From assembly GCA_036677685.1 (NCBI GenBank), contig JAVBWA010000040.1, forward strand, positions 9,558 to 73,557: a stretch of 64,000 nucleotides of DNA, in the 5' to 3' direction. This document shows positions 18,157-27,038 of the stretch, one piece after another. The notes under the pieces were generated by a model. It was not told where the DNA came from, searched no databases, and saw nothing but the letters and a program-made list of their open reading frames with translations. The translations under genes and the position numbers were made by a program. Numbering within the stretch: position 1 is the first letter of the stretch; every line of letters begins with the position of its first letter. This DNA is from JAQUBU01 sp036677685. GTDB lineage: Bacteria > Bacillota > Syntrophomonadia > Syntrophomonadales > Syntrophomonadaceae.

Positions 18157-20549
18157 AAATGGATTATATCGTCTACAACCTCACGAGCTTTCTTCTTTTT
18201 AAGCTGATGATCTTCCAGCGGGCAGGTAGGCAATTCTTGTCCTGGCTGCAGCAGAACTTTCTCGAGATATTCCTGCGGGCAGCCTCCGCTCTGTACGGGA
18301 TTGGGTACATTAGCCCGGTAAAGTTTGCCTTTATTCCTTGGGTCCCGGCAGACATAAACCTCGTCATTTAGCATTGCAGGGAAATTGAATTCGGTATGAA
18401 TATCACATATTTCAGCCGGGGTTTCATCCGGCACGAACGAACGTAATTCGGGATTAGGACAATACTTGCCGGCCAATTTGCCTGATTCCGGGCATATCGA
18501 TACCATCTTGTGAGCATCACAGGTCTCTGTTGGTACCTTATCTTTAAGACAATATTCGGTTATCAGACCATCCTGGGGACAGGAATCGGACGGCAGCTTT
18601 CCGGATTTCCCACAAACCGTAACCTGAACAATATTACCCGGCATACTGCGCGGTTTGGGATTGCTTATCGTAGCAGCTTGGGTCAAGGCCGCCTTAAACA
18701 TCTGGGCCGGAAAACCTCCGCCGTATATGTCATTCATAGTATGTTCCTTATCATATCCCATCCAAACTGCAGCCGAATATCCCGGAGTAAAACCGCAGAA
18801 CCAGGAGTCTTTGTATTCTTCTGAAGTTCCGGTCTTACCGGCAGTAACCACTCCGGGCACCCGGGCTTTGGTACCGGTGCCGGAGTTGCATACGGTTTGC
18901 AGCATGCTGCTCATTAACCAGGCGGTTTGCTCGGACATCACCCTTCGGTATTCGGGTTTGTATTTGTATATTTCAACCCCTTCTGCATCAACTATGCTGG
19001 TAATAAAATGCGGCTTGGTATATAAACCGCCATTGGCAAAGGCCCCGTAGGCTGCAGCCATTTGCACCGGAGTGGCTCCGTGGGTGAGTCCGCCCAGGGA
19101 AAGGGGAGCCAGAGCCAAGTCGTTTACTCCCGGGGAGTCAACCAGTTGTAGGCCCAGGCTTTTCGCAAAGTCAAAGCCCCGGCGGATGCCTAATTTGTCC
19201 AGCATTTGCACCGAATAGGTATTGATTGAATACTGAACCGCGGTACGCATGGTAATCAGCCCGCGGTAATTACCGTCATAGTTTTCAGGACTCCAAACTT
19301 TGTTGCCTACTTGAATGGAAAGCGGAGCATCATTAAGGGGAAAGAACGGCATATAGCCCTGCTGCAGGGCGGGTCCGTATACGGCCAGCGGCTTGATGGA
19401 AGAACCAGGCTGACGGTAAGCGCTGGTAGCCCGGTTAAAGCCACGTTTTTGTTCGTAGGAGCGGCCGCCCATAATGCATTTGACTTCACCATTACTGTGG
19501 TCGACTACCGCCATGGCCGACTGAATTTGATCGCCGCCCTTATGCTCGGAAGGGAAATGGGCTGGGTCCTTATAATACTCTTCCATGGTGCTTTCAAGGT
19601 TGGCATTCATCGTAGTATAGATCTTCAAGCCGGAACGATAGATGGCATCATTGGGATTATCATAGAGCTTGTTTTCATTTAAAATACCCAGGGCTTCATC
19701 AATCACCGCATCTATAAAGTAGCCGTATTTGGTTCCGGTATTGGTTGATTTTTTGAACACCAGAGGGGTTTCAAAAGCCTGATCGGCAGTTGCCTGGTCA
19801 ATATAACCGCATCTTACCATGTTGTCCAAAACCAGGCGCTGGCGAGCTTTGGCTTTATCGTAATACTGGAAAGGATTATAGCCATTGGGGCTTTGCGGCA
19901 GTCCCGCAAGTAAAGAAGATTCTGGCAGGGTTAAAGCATTGGCATCCTTGCCAAAATAGGTACTGGCCGCTGCCTGAACTCCGTAGGCACCGGCTCCAAA
20001 ATATATCTTGTTGAGATACATGCTCAATATCTCATCTTTTGAATAATTGGCTTCCAGCTTAAAGGCTAAAAGAACTTCTTTGATTTTCCTTTCCAATTGT
20101 TTATCAGAAGTTAAAAAGGCATTTCGCGCTAATTGCTGGGTGATGGTACTGGCCCCTTGTCCGGTAAGATCACCGGATTGCAGATTCCGAAATACAGCGC
20201 GTATAATGCCTTTAAAATTTACTCCATGATGTTTGTAAAAATCTTGGTCTTCAATAGACAGGACGGCATTTATCAAGTCTTGCGGAATATTTTCAAGGCC
20301 GATTTCGGTGCGGTTTTGTTCCGCATGCAGTCCCGCCATGACTTTGCCCTGATCATCGTATAGCAGGGTAGTATTGGCGCCTGATAGCTGCTGAGGATCC
20401 CAGACGGGCAGGTTTGTGGCTGCAAAAACGAAAACTCCTATAATAACTCCGGTCATTATTAGGGCAGATAAGATCAACAAATTTATAAAGCCCTTAAAGT
20501 TCTTTTTGCTGCGCTTGCGTTTAGTTTGATCTTGATTACTATTACTCAC
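18153..20549 (-). CDS. Class A penicillin-binding protein (PBP1A)
   Basis: A bifunctional peptidoglycan glycosyltransferase-transpeptidase of about 798 residues. It has a cytoplasmic Lys/Arg-rich N-terminus, one transmembrane helix, a GT51 domain (EDQDFYKHHGV, then GASTITQQLARN) and a transpeptidase domain with SSIK (SxxK), SIN (SxN) and KTGT motifs. The C-terminal tail has paired cysteines in repeated short segments (for example CPESGKLAGKYCPN), as in other clostridial PBP1A proteins. I chose the GTG at 20549, with AGGAGGATTAATTTT before it. It is monocistronic. Confidence 0.93.
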   Translation of the reverse strand: MSNSNQDQTKRKRSKKNFKGFINLLILSALIMTGVIIGVFVFAATNLPVWDPQQLSGANTTLLYDDQGKVMAGLHAEQNRTEIGLENIPQDLINAVLSIEDQDFYKHHGVNFKGIIRAVFRNLQSGDLTGQGASTITQQLARNAFLTSDKQLERKIKEVLLAFKLEANYSKDEILSMYLNKIYFGAGAYGVQAAASTYFGKDANALTLPESSLLAGLPQSPNGYNPFQYYDKAKARQRLVLDNMVRCGYIDQATADQAFETPLVFKKSTNTGTKYGYFIDAVIDEALGILNENKLYDNPNDAIYRSGLKIYTTMNANLESTMEEYYKDPAHFPSEHKGGDQIQSAMAVVDHSNGEVKCIMGGRSYEQKRGFNRATSAYRQPGSSIKPLAVYGPALQQGYMPFFPLNDAPLSIQVGNKVWSPENYDGNYRGLITMRTAVQYSINTYSVQMLDKLGIRRGFDFAKSLGLQLVDSPGVNDLALAPLSLGGLTHGATPVQMAAAYGAFANGGLYTKPHFITSIVDAEGVEIYKYKPEYRRVMSEQTAWLMSSMLQTVCNSGTGTKARVPGVVTAGKTGTSEEYKDSWFCGFTPGYSAAVWMGYDKEHTMNDIYGGGFPAQMFKAALTQAATISNPKPRSMPGNIVQVTVCGKSGKLPSDSCPQDGLITEYCLKDKVPTETCDAHKMVSICPESGKLAGKYCPNPELRSFVPDETPAEICDIHTEFNFPAMLNDEVYVCRDPRNKGKLYRANVPNPVQSGGCPQEYLEKVLLQPGQELPTCPLEDHQLKKKKAREVVDDIIHF

Positions 20550-20786
20550 AAAATTAATCCTCCTGTAAGGTCTACTATTATTATTAGACAGAGAGAAAAT
20601 AAATTCCTGCTCTTGATGGTGAAGAATAGTACAAGCCAATTATTGGCACAGTTATATGAGGGGATAATCCCGGCAACATATAAATATTTCTTATTGGCAG
20701 GACTTTGCAAAAGCCCATTCGGGTGGGTCTAATTATTGCACAAATGCCGAATCAGTGCTATATTTTTATGGCAAGGAGGTTGAAGC

Positions 20787-22004
20787 GTGGAAGACAATAT
20801 ACTAAAACAAGTAGAACAGCAAATGGAAGTTATACGCCGCGGGGTGGCAGAAATTGTTCCCGAGGCCGAACTTAAACAAAAAATCTATAAATCCCTTCAA
20901 ACTGGACATCCCCTGCGAATAAAGCTGGGGCTTGATCCTACTGCACCGGATATTCATCTCGGGCATACGGTGGTCTTGAACAAACTCCGGCAATTTCAAG
21001 AACTGGGCCACGAAGTTCACCTGATTATCGGAGATTTTACCGGGCGCATTGGCGATCCTTCCGGAAAATCCGAAACCCGCAAGCAGCTTAGCGAAGAAGA
21101 AATAATGATTAATGCGGCAACTTACAAGGAACAGATATTTAAGGTTTTGGACGCTGAAAAAACCATTATTCATTTTAATAGTGAATGGCTGATGAAATTA
21201 AACCTGGTAGATGTTCTTAATCTTGCGGGCCGCTACACTGTGGCGAGAATGCTGGAACGGGACGATTTTGCCAAACGTTATAAGGAATGCCTGCCGATTG
21301 GGATTCACGAGTTTATGTATCCCTTGATGCAAGGTTATGATTCAGTCGAATTGCAGGCTGATGTCGAGCTGGGGGGCACCGACCAGATGTTTAACTTGCT
21401 GGTGGGACGCAACCTCTTGAAAGAATACGGCTTTGAACCGCAGGTAGCCTTGATGATGCCAATCCTGGAAGGCACCAACGGGGTGCAGAAAATGAGCAAG
21501 AGCCTGGGCAATTACATTGGGGTTAATGAGGAACCCTATGAAATGTTCGGGAAAACCATGTCTATCCCTGATGAATTGATCAGCCGTTATTTTGAGCTTT
21601 TAACCAGGGTAAGCCTGGAAGAAATAAAATCGATGCAGAAACAGATGGATGGCGGCGAGCTTAATCCCCGGGACGCCAAAATCCGTCTGGCCAAAGAAAT
21701 AATTAGCACTTACCATAATGCAGATGAAGCACTAAAAGCCGAGGAAAGATTTAAGCTGGTATTTTCCCAGCGTGATATTCCCGAAGATATACCGGAAGTC
21801 AGCACAAACGATGATGAATTATGGCTGCCCAAATTCCTGCATGAAAACACTATGGTTGATTCAACCAGTGACGGCCGCCGGATGCTCAAGCAAGGTGCGG
21901 TAAAAGTGGATGGCGAAAAAGTCTCTGAGGAAAACTTGAAAGTAACCGGCGATATGGTTATCCAGGTGGGCAAACGCAAGTTTTTACGTGTTCGAAAAGC
22001 TTAG
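20787..22004 (+). CDS. tyrS: Tyrosyl-tRNA synthetase
   Basis: A 405-residue class I synthetase charging tRNA-Tyr. The HIGH-type motif is HLGH in PTAPDIHLGHTV, and the second signature is KMSKS in QKMSKSLGN. The C-terminal S4 RNA-binding domain includes SDGRRMLKQGAVKVDG. This layout matches the TyrZ/long bacterial subtype more than the short one. The GTG start follows CAAGGAGGTTG. I found no T-box sequence upstream, although T-box control of tyrS is common in Firmicutes. Confidence 0.95.
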   Translation: MEDNILKQVEQQMEVIRRGVAEIVPEAELKQKIYKSLQTGHPLRIKLGLDPTAPDIHLGHTVVLNKLRQFQELGHEVHLIIGDFTGRIGDPSGKSETRKQLSEEEIMINAATYKEQIFKVLDAEKTIIHFNSEWLMKLNLVDVLNLAGRYTVARMLERDDFAKRYKECLPIGIHEFMYPLMQGYDSVELQADVELGGTDQMFNLLVGRNLLKEYGFEPQVALMMPILEGTNGVQKMSKSLGNYIGVNEEPYEMFGKTMSIPDELISRYFELLTRVSLEEIKSMQKQMDGGELNPRDAKIRLAKEIISTYHNADEALKAEERFKLVFSQRDIPEDIPEVSTNDDELWLPKFLHENTMVDSTSDGRRMLKQGAVKVDGEKVSEENLKVTGDMVIQVGKRKFLRVRKA

Positions 22005-22113
22005 AAAAAAGTAAGACATAAGGCGTGAGGTAAGGGGTAGCTAATTAGAATACCTTGAGAAATAGCGTTACCAAAAAATAACAATATATGCAAATAGTAA
22101 TGAGAATATTTAT

Positions 22114-22156
22114 AAGGGGTGAAGTATCCAAAAGGGAATTTCACCCCTTACTTTTT
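22114..22156 (+). terminator. tyrS terminator
   Basis: AAGGGGTGAA (22114-22123) pairs with TTCACCCCTT (22140-22149), then ACTTTTTA. Just upstream, 22015-22042 holds a low-complexity repeat (AAGGCGTGAGGTAAGGGG) that recurs after mqnE. Confidence 0.75.
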
Positions 22157-22234
22157 ATGGCTAACCAAAACCTAATCAAATTTAGCAGTGAAGTGATGGG
22201 GTCCATTCCTCACCCATCACCCCCTAATGACCCA

Positions 22235-22480
22235 CTATTTATATAAATTTTTTAAGGCCCGGGTCATGTCATCCAAATGGCCTTCATAGAATATGGCATC
22301 GCCTTTGACATTGGGGGATTCCAGGGATAGCATCTTGATGAAAGTGAACCCCGCCTCCTCCAGAATGGAGCGCGGCGTATTCCTTAATATATCTATCTGT
22401 TGATCGCTTACTTTGCGAGCTGCACAGTAGACCTTTTTGCCTTTGGAATTAGATAAAGCCGTAGCAACCAGAGTTCGCAT
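22235..22480 (-). CDS. Small hypothetical protein (81 aa)
   Basis: An 81-residue soluble protein I do not recognise. It begins MRTLVATALSNSKGKKVYCAARKVS, with one Cys, and ends in a charged helical stretch. A strong site (GGAGGAAAACA) precedes the ATG, so it is probably a real gene. It stands alone between the tyrS terminator and the tRNA pair, on the tRNA strand. No function is proposed. Confidence 0.6.
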   Translation of the reverse strand: MRTLVATALSNSKGKKVYCAARKVSDQQIDILRNTPRSILEEAGFTFIKMLSLESPNVKGDAIFYEGHLDDMTRALKNLYK

Positions 22481-22550
22481 TGTTTTCCTCCATTTCCGAG
22501 CATAATTTAATGCTAGTTATTATCTAATCGAAACCAAAATATTCCCAAGG

Positions 22551-22578
22551 AAAAAACCAGCACCCTGGTGCTGGTTTC
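22551..22578 (-). terminator. Terminator of the tRNA-Gln/tRNA-Glu unit
   Basis: On the minus strand, AAACCAGCACC and GGTGCTGGTTTTTT form a stem with a short loop and a T run, placed 15 bases past the CCA end of tRNA-Glu. Confidence 0.8.
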
Positions 22579-22592
22579 TTGATATTGGATTT

Positions 22593-22668
22593 TGGTAGCC
22601 CCAAGGGGAGTCGAACCCCTGTCTCCGCCTTGAGAGGGCGGCATCCTAGGCCGCTAGACGATGGGGCC
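22593..22668 (-). tRNA. tRNA-Glu (anticodon CTC)
   Basis: A 76-nt cloverleaf with encoded CCA. The acceptor arms are GGCCCCA and TGGGGCT, the anticodon stem is CCGCC/GGCGG with loop CTCTCAA, giving anticodon CTC (reads GAG), and the T arm contains GGTTCGACTCC. It lies six bases downstream of tRNA-Gln and shares its promoter. Confidence 0.95.
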
Positions 22669-22674
22669 AAATAA

Positions 22675-22748
22675 TGGCAGCCGGACAAGGATTCGAACCC
22701 TGGCGAACTGATCCAGAGTCAGTCGTGCTACCACTACACCATCCGGCT
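22675..22748 (-). tRNA. tRNA-Gln (anticodon CTG)
   Basis: A 74-nt cloverleaf. The acceptor arms are AGCCGGA and TCCGGCT, with discriminator G and encoded CCA. The anticodon stem is ACTGA/TCAGT with loop CTCTGGA, giving anticodon CTG (reads CAG). The T loop has GGTTCGAATCC. First gene of a two-tRNA unit. Confidence 0.95.
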
Positions 22749-22780
22749 GCATGACGGATTATTTATTCCGTGCGTTAATC

Positions 22781-22810
22781 ATTATAATACAGTCGTGAAG
22801 TAATTGTCAA
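22781..22810 (-). promoter_or_regulatory. Promoter of the tRNA unit
   Basis: On the minus strand, TTGACA (22805-22810) and TATAAT (22781-22786) are exact sigma-A consensus boxes separated by 18 bases, about 33 bases before tRNA-Gln. Confidence 0.85.
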
Positions 22811-23070
22811 AGGAAATGAGCAGATTTTGACGCAGTATAGGAGTATAAAATATGACCTGAATTTATTTCTTTTTTACCTTAAACATTTTTATGTGGGCAA
22901 AATGAAAAACTCAGGGGAGTGGATTATTTGAAAAAACAGTAGGACTACATCAAGTTTTCACCTAAAAAACGCTATCTGCAAGCCCAGCAGCCACTTTGCG
23001 TATAGATTCTTAATTGGAGTATGATGTAATATAATAGCTTTGAGAAACAAAATGATTAAGAGGTGGAATA

Positions 23071-24000
23071 GTGAAAAAAGTACTCGTATTAATGGGTGGG
23101 ACTTCCGAAGAAAGAGAGGTTTCCTTAAGAAGCGGTCAGGCTGTGTCTCAAGCTTTGCAGGAAAAAGGCTACGAGGTGGAATCCCTCGACTTTAACCCCC
23201 GGGTACTGGGCGATATAGAAAAGATCAAACCGGATGTGGTTTTCATCGCCTTGCATGGCAAAAACGGAGAAGACGGAACAGTGCAGGGTTATCTTGAGTT
23301 GCTGGGTATTCCTTATACCGGATCGGGTGTGGCGGCGAGTGCCATCGGCATGGATAAAGTCCTCACCAAAAAGATCTTATGCTATGAAGGCTTGCCAACC
23401 GCCGAGTTTGAGGTTATCCTCAGAAGCGGTTTCACACCTGAAACCTTTGCGGCAGATTCATTGATTGAGAGATTCGGGCTTCCTGTGGTCGTAAAGCCGC
23501 CCACCCAGGGTTCAAGTGTCGGCACTACCATTGTTCGAAATAAGGAAGACCTGATGCCGGCTGTTGAAAAAGCTCTGGCTTTTGGTGAAGAAGTGCTGAT
23601 CGAACGTTTTATTGCCGGCACTGAACTGACCGTGGCGATAATCGGCAATGATGAACCGTTGGTTTTGCCGGTTATTGAGATAACTGCCCAAAACGAATAT
23701 TATGACTATGAATCTAAATATACGCCGGGTATGTCTGCTCACATCATACCCGCCCGAATCTCGGCTGAAGCCGGGAAAATGATCGAGGGAATAGCCCGAA
23801 AGGCCTATCGGGCATTGAAATGCCGCGGGTTCTCGCGAATCGATTTTATTATTGACCAAAACGGTAATCCTTATATACTCGAAAACAATACCATACCAGG
23901 CATGACCGCAACGAGTTTGATTCCCGATGCCGCCCGTGCAGCCGGTATAAGCTTTCCTGAACTGGTGGATAAAATCGTCAAAATGGCCGGGGAAAAATAG
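23071..24000 (+). CDS. ddl: D-alanine--D-alanine ligase
   Basis: A 309-residue ATP-grasp ligase forming D-Ala-D-Ala for peptidoglycan. It has the N-terminal MGGTSEEREVSLRSG motif, the ALHGKNGEDG substrate loop, the GSGVAASAIGMDK segment, the PPTQGSSVGT ATP loop and the NNTIPGMT metal/active-site segment. It uses a GTG start behind AAGAGGTGG. The 322 bases between tRNA-Gln and this gene contain only the tRNA promoter and AT-rich DNA with TATAAT at 23030-23035. A hairpin repeat follows. Confidence 0.95.
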   Translation: MKKVLVLMGGTSEEREVSLRSGQAVSQALQEKGYEVESLDFNPRVLGDIEKIKPDVVFIALHGKNGEDGTVQGYLELLGIPYTGSGVAASAIGMDKVLTKKILCYEGLPTAEFEVILRSGFTPETFAADSLIERFGLPVVVKPPTQGSSVGTTIVRNKEDLMPAVEKALAFGEEVLIERFIAGTELTVAIIGNDEPLVLPVIEITAQNEYYDYESKYTPGMSAHIIPARISAEAGKMIEGIARKAYRALKCRGFSRIDFIIDQNGNPYILENNTIPGMTATSLIPDAARAAGISFPELVDKIVKMAGEK

Positions 24001-24029
24001 TAAGGCCAAAAGATTTGCCAGATTAAAAT

Positions 24030-24216
24030 AACGAGGCGAAAAGATACCCTCCACTTCTATAAGCGGTCGGGTTTCTATTAACAAACCGACAGCGGGTTAT
24101 ATAATCCTCCCGCCTCGTTGCAGCGGTGTGTTGCCCCCCTACGGGGACCACTTATATTGATTCCCTTCGGGAATGATTAAATTGTGTTGAAACTGCTCCG
24201 CAGTTTCTTCCGTTGT
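24030..24216 (+). repeat. Dispersed hairpin repeat, copy 2 (with insertion)
   Basis: It has the same plan as copy 1: AACGAGGCG (24030-24038), CGCCTCGTT (24111-24119), GCAGCGGTGTGTTG, then the GAAACTGCTCCGCAGTTTC hairpin. About 49 extra bases split the core after GTGTTG and themselves contain two hairpins, CCCCTACGGGG and TCCCTTCGGGA. The 5' arm interior differs from copy 1. It ends 68 bases before the next gene. Confidence 0.75.
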
Positions 24217-24283
24217 TTAAAAAAGGTTTTTGCAAATGAAGGCAGAAATAGTTCAGTAAATATCAACAAAACGGAGCAGCAGC

Positions 24284-24601
24284 ATGAGTAATTTCCTGCC
24301 GGCGGGAGTAATCAACGACAATATTGCGGAAATCTGCAATAAGGTCAATGAATTGAGAAAATATCTGGATGAACGAAACCTGGAAGCCTTGCAGCAAGGT
24401 ATCAGCGAACTTGAAGATCTGGCTCTCGATCTGGGGGTGTTTATCGAAAAATATCCCTGTCAGCCTTTGCTGTATACCGGGCAGGGGAATACCGATGAAG
24501 TAATTAAACGTTTGGACTGGGCTTTGACATTTACCGAAGGAGTAGACCCCATCCAGTATTTTAAATCCAAGCTCAAAGGCAAAAAACGCAAGTTAAGATA
24601 A
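24284..24601 (+). CDS. Hypothetical protein (105 aa)
   Basis: A 105-residue soluble, acidic, helical protein that I do not recognise. Its C-terminus is basic (KSKLKGKKRKLR). The ATG follows an ACGGAGCAGC site. It lies between ddl and a terminator, downstream of a hairpin repeat. No domain or catalytic motif is visible. Confidence 0.6.
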   Translation: MSNFLPAGVINDNIAEICNKVNELRKYLDERNLEALQQGISELEDLALDLGVFIEKYPCQPLLYTGQGNTDEVIKRLDWALTFTEGVDPIQYFKSKLKGKKRKLR

Positions 24602-24626
24602 AATATATAAAGCTAATAGCAAAATG

Positions 24627-24666
24627 AAACTGGCCTTGAAGACAAGATGATGGGGCCAGTTTTTGT
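24627..24666 (+). terminator. Rho-independent terminator
   Basis: AAACTGGCC (24628-24636) pairs with GGCCAGTTTTT after a 17-base loop, closing the 105-aa gene. Confidence 0.75.
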
Positions 24667-24726
24667 ATTAAAACCGCAAAAAGCCAGTGTCTCAGATGGG
24701 TTTGGATAGTTTTTTGCTAATATATG

Positions 24727-24778
24727 TTGACAAAAAAAGATTACAGATGTAATCTAAAACCACATATTACAATTGTAA
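24727..24778 (+). promoter_or_regulatory. blaI-like promoter with two palindromic operators
   Basis: TTGACA (24727-24732) and TAATCT (24750-24755) are spaced 17 bases. The palindrome GATTACAGATGTAATC (24739-24754) overlaps the -10 box. A second, TTACAATTGTAA (24767-24778), lies downstream before the ribosome-binding site. Both carry the TACA/TGTA halves of BlaI/MecI operators, so the operon is probably autorepressed. Confidence 0.8.
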
Positions 24779-24798
24779 GCGGAAAGGGGGTTTTTGAA

Positions 24799-25179
24799 AT
24801 GAAAGAAATGCCTCAAATATCTGATGCCGAATGGCGGGTAATGCAGGTTATCTGGGGGAAATCACCGGTTACAGCCAACGAAGTAATAGTACAGTTGGAG
24901 AAGGATACCGATTGGAAGCCCAAGACCGTCAAGACCCTGATCAGGCGGCTGGTTGATAAAAAGGCTCTGGGATTTCAAAAAGAGGGTAAGGCCTACCTGT
25001 ATTATCCTCTAATTACCGAAAATGAAGGCATTAGGGTCGAAAGCGAAGCTTTCCTCAAAAAAGTTTTTAATGGTTCCTTAAATCTAATGCTGGCAAATTT
25101 CATCGATGAACAAAAATTTACAGAAGGGGAATTGGCCGAGCTTAGACGCATTATAGACGGCAGCGGGCAAAGGAGATGA
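24799..25179 (+). CDS. BlaI/MecI/CopY-family repressor
   Basis: A 126-residue winged-helix repressor. It has the family's opening ISDAEWRVMQVIWGKSPVTANEV, the recognition region WKPKTVKTLIRRLVDKKAL and a C-terminal dimerisation and protease-cleavage region. In the known system a BlaR1-type protease inactivates BlaI. I chose the ATG at 24799 behind AAAGGGGG; an upstream in-frame ATG would lie inside the promoter and operators. It overlaps the protease gene by four bases. Confidence 0.9.
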   Translation: MKEMPQISDAEWRVMQVIWGKSPVTANEVIVQLEKDTDWKPKTVKTLIRRLVDKKALGFQKEGKAYLYYPLITENEGIRVESEAFLKKVFNGSLNLMLANFIDEQKFTEGELAELRRIIDGSGQRR

Positions 25180-26735
25180 GTATCGTGCAAGCAGTATCTG
25201 CCATCTTTGAATGGGTAGTAATGTCGTCACTGGCGGGAAGTATAATGATCCTGCTTATCCTTGGCGTAAAAACCGGATTTAAGGGCGCCCTGGGCGCCAA
25301 TTGGCATTATTATATATGGTTCTTGTTGCTGCTCAAACTAATTATTCCTTTTACCCCCGAAAGCCCGGCAAGTATTTATAACCTGGTTAAACTTGATTCA
25401 TTCAAAGCTGCCGAGCCCGCTCTGTTAAACAGTGCGGAAAACGGCCAACCACAAGCGGCGACTGGAGACCATGATTTGGCGGACCGTCCTGCATTTGCAG
25501 ACTTGAATTCACAAGTGGTTGAAAGAGATTTTGCAACTCACCTAAAAGGAGAGATTTTTTTAATTGTATGCTGGTTGGTTGGTGCAGTGATGTTGGCTTT
25601 TTATACAATATTTATTAACTTAAAACTCCGGTATCGGCTAAGATCCGGGCACATGGTTAATGATGCGGCAATTATACATATATTTGAAAGCAGCAAATCA
25701 GTGATGAAGATTAAAAAGCGTATTCCCGTCATAGTTGATGACAGCATCAGAACTCCAGCTTTGTTCGGTATTATAAATCCAGTTCTGCTTATGCCCCATG
25801 GTTTAATCAAAAACCTGAATGAAAATGAATTACGGTATATCATACTTCACGAACTTGCTCACTATAAACGGAAAGATATCCTGGTTAACTGGACAGCCGT
25901 AATGATGCGGATTGTACACTGGTTTAATCCGATTATTTGGTACGGTTTTTATCGAATGCGTCTGGATTGTGAACTGGCCTGTGATGCTCTGGTTCTTTCG
26001 GCATTGGAGCCGCCCAAGTATAAGGAATATGGAAATGCGATTATTCGAGTATTGGAGGAAATGACCCTTAAACCGCAATGGATTCCCGGAACCATTCAAA
26101 TGCTGACTCCAAAGTCAAATATCAAGAGGAGGATTTCCATGATATCAAGTTTCAGAAAAGAATCAATGGGCCTCAGCATAATTACGGTAATCGTATTCGT
26201 TGCTATAGGCATGGTCGGTTGTACTGCCGCTCCCGGTACTGATGTTATTAAATCCAGTAAACAGGATGAACGGAGTTCACAGTTGCTGACCGACTTAAAA
26301 ACCAATCAGATGCTGGCCGGAACTGTAGATGTAGAAGGCCCGGGAGTAGTAGTGACCCTTACCGATGGAGATACTGACATATATTGTAGAGTCCATGATT
26401 CCGATATATTAATGATGATAAATTCGCTGATGGTTGCCGGAGCCGAAGCCATATCGGTCAACGGTGAGCGTGTGATCAACAGCAGCGGGATAGTATGTCA
26501 GGGTGCCCAAATAGAAATAAATGGTAAACCGTCTGACGGACCTTTCGTTATAAAAGCTATCGGAAGCAGTGAAAGAATGGTTAATGATATGGATAGAAAG
26601 GGTAGTTATGCCCAGAATCTTGAAGCATTGGGCATAAATATAAAAATAGAAAAGAGCGAAAAACTGACCATACCCAAATATGAAGGAAAGGTCGATTTTG
26701 AGTATGCCAAACCGGTGGAAGAAAAGATCCTCTAA
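25176..26735 (+). CDS. M56 (BlaR1-like) membrane metalloprotease fused to a DUF881 domain
   Basis: A 519-residue membrane protein. The N-terminal half is an M56 peptidase with several transmembrane helices, zinc motif HELAH (about 225-229) and a further ligand in ELACD (about 266). A final helix (about 331-349) leads to an extracytoplasmic part that lacks the penicillin-binding sensor domain of BlaR1. Instead, residues about 366-510 (LLTDLKTNQMLAGTVDVEGPG, AEAISVNGERV, PFVIKAIGS) match DUF881, a family otherwise found as YlxW/YlxX-type proteins. It should sense something other than beta-lactams and inactivate the upstream repressor (inferred). Confidence 0.85.
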   Translation: MSIVQAVSAIFEWVVMSSLAGSIMILLILGVKTGFKGALGANWHYYIWFLLLLKLIIPFTPESPASIYNLVKLDSFKAAEPALLNSAENGQPQAATGDHDLADRPAFADLNSQVVERDFATHLKGEIFLIVCWLVGAVMLAFYTIFINLKLRYRLRSGHMVNDAAIIHIFESSKSVMKIKKRIPVIVDDSIRTPALFGIINPVLLMPHGLIKNLNENELRYIILHELAHYKRKDILVNWTAVMMRIVHWFNPIIWYGFYRMRLDCELACDALVLSALEPPKYKEYGNAIIRVLEEMTLKPQWIPGTIQMLTPKSNIKRRISMISSFRKESMGLSIITVIVFVAIGMVGCTAAPGTDVIKSSKQDERSSQLLTDLKTNQMLAGTVDVEGPGVVVTLTDGDTDIYCRVHDSDILMMINSLMVAGAEAISVNGERVINSSGIVCQGAQIEINGKPSDGPFVIKAIGSSERMVNDMDRKGSYAQNLEALGINIKIEKSEKLTIPKYEGKVDFEYAKPVEEKIL

Positions 26736-26760
26736 ATTTGAAAAATAAATCTCGGAATGC

Positions 26761-26793
26761 AAGGGGAGGGGATGAAAAAACTCCTCCTTTTTT
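26761..26793 (+). terminator. Terminator after the M56 gene
   Basis: AAGGGGAGGGG and ACTCCTCCTTTTTT form an imperfect stem with a T run, 26 bases after the stop codon. Confidence 0.6.
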
Positions 26794-26950
26794 CTGGTCT
26801 ATCTGCGAACTGTTAAGTAAAATCATATTTATCGACAAAAGATTAATTTATTCGAAGGACAGAAACCAAAGTTGGCAACCGCATATAAACCTGCTTATAA
26901 ATAGTGGTTTACATAATAAATAATATTGTCACCTAATAATCCGGATAATC

Positions 26951-27009
26951 AACCAACAACAAAAGAAAGACCGTATTTTTGTTGGTTAAACCCGCAAATT
27001 TGTTATAAT
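26951..27009 (+). promoter_or_regulatory. mqnE upstream region: inverted repeat and -10 box
   Basis: AACCAACAA (26951-26959) pairs perfectly with TTGTTGGTT (26979-26987), and a TATAAT box follows at 27004-27009. The right arm overlaps where a -35 box (TTGTTG or TTGGTT) would sit, so the repeat may be an operator. The rest of 26794-26950 is AT-rich with no gene. Confidence 0.5.
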
Positions 27010-27038
27010 GGTCCTATCATATATAGGGAGATGCAAGA

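Noticed and set aside
20640..20786. Possible T-box leader before tyrS
   Set aside because: No T-box consensus or specifier-loop structure could be found in the interval.
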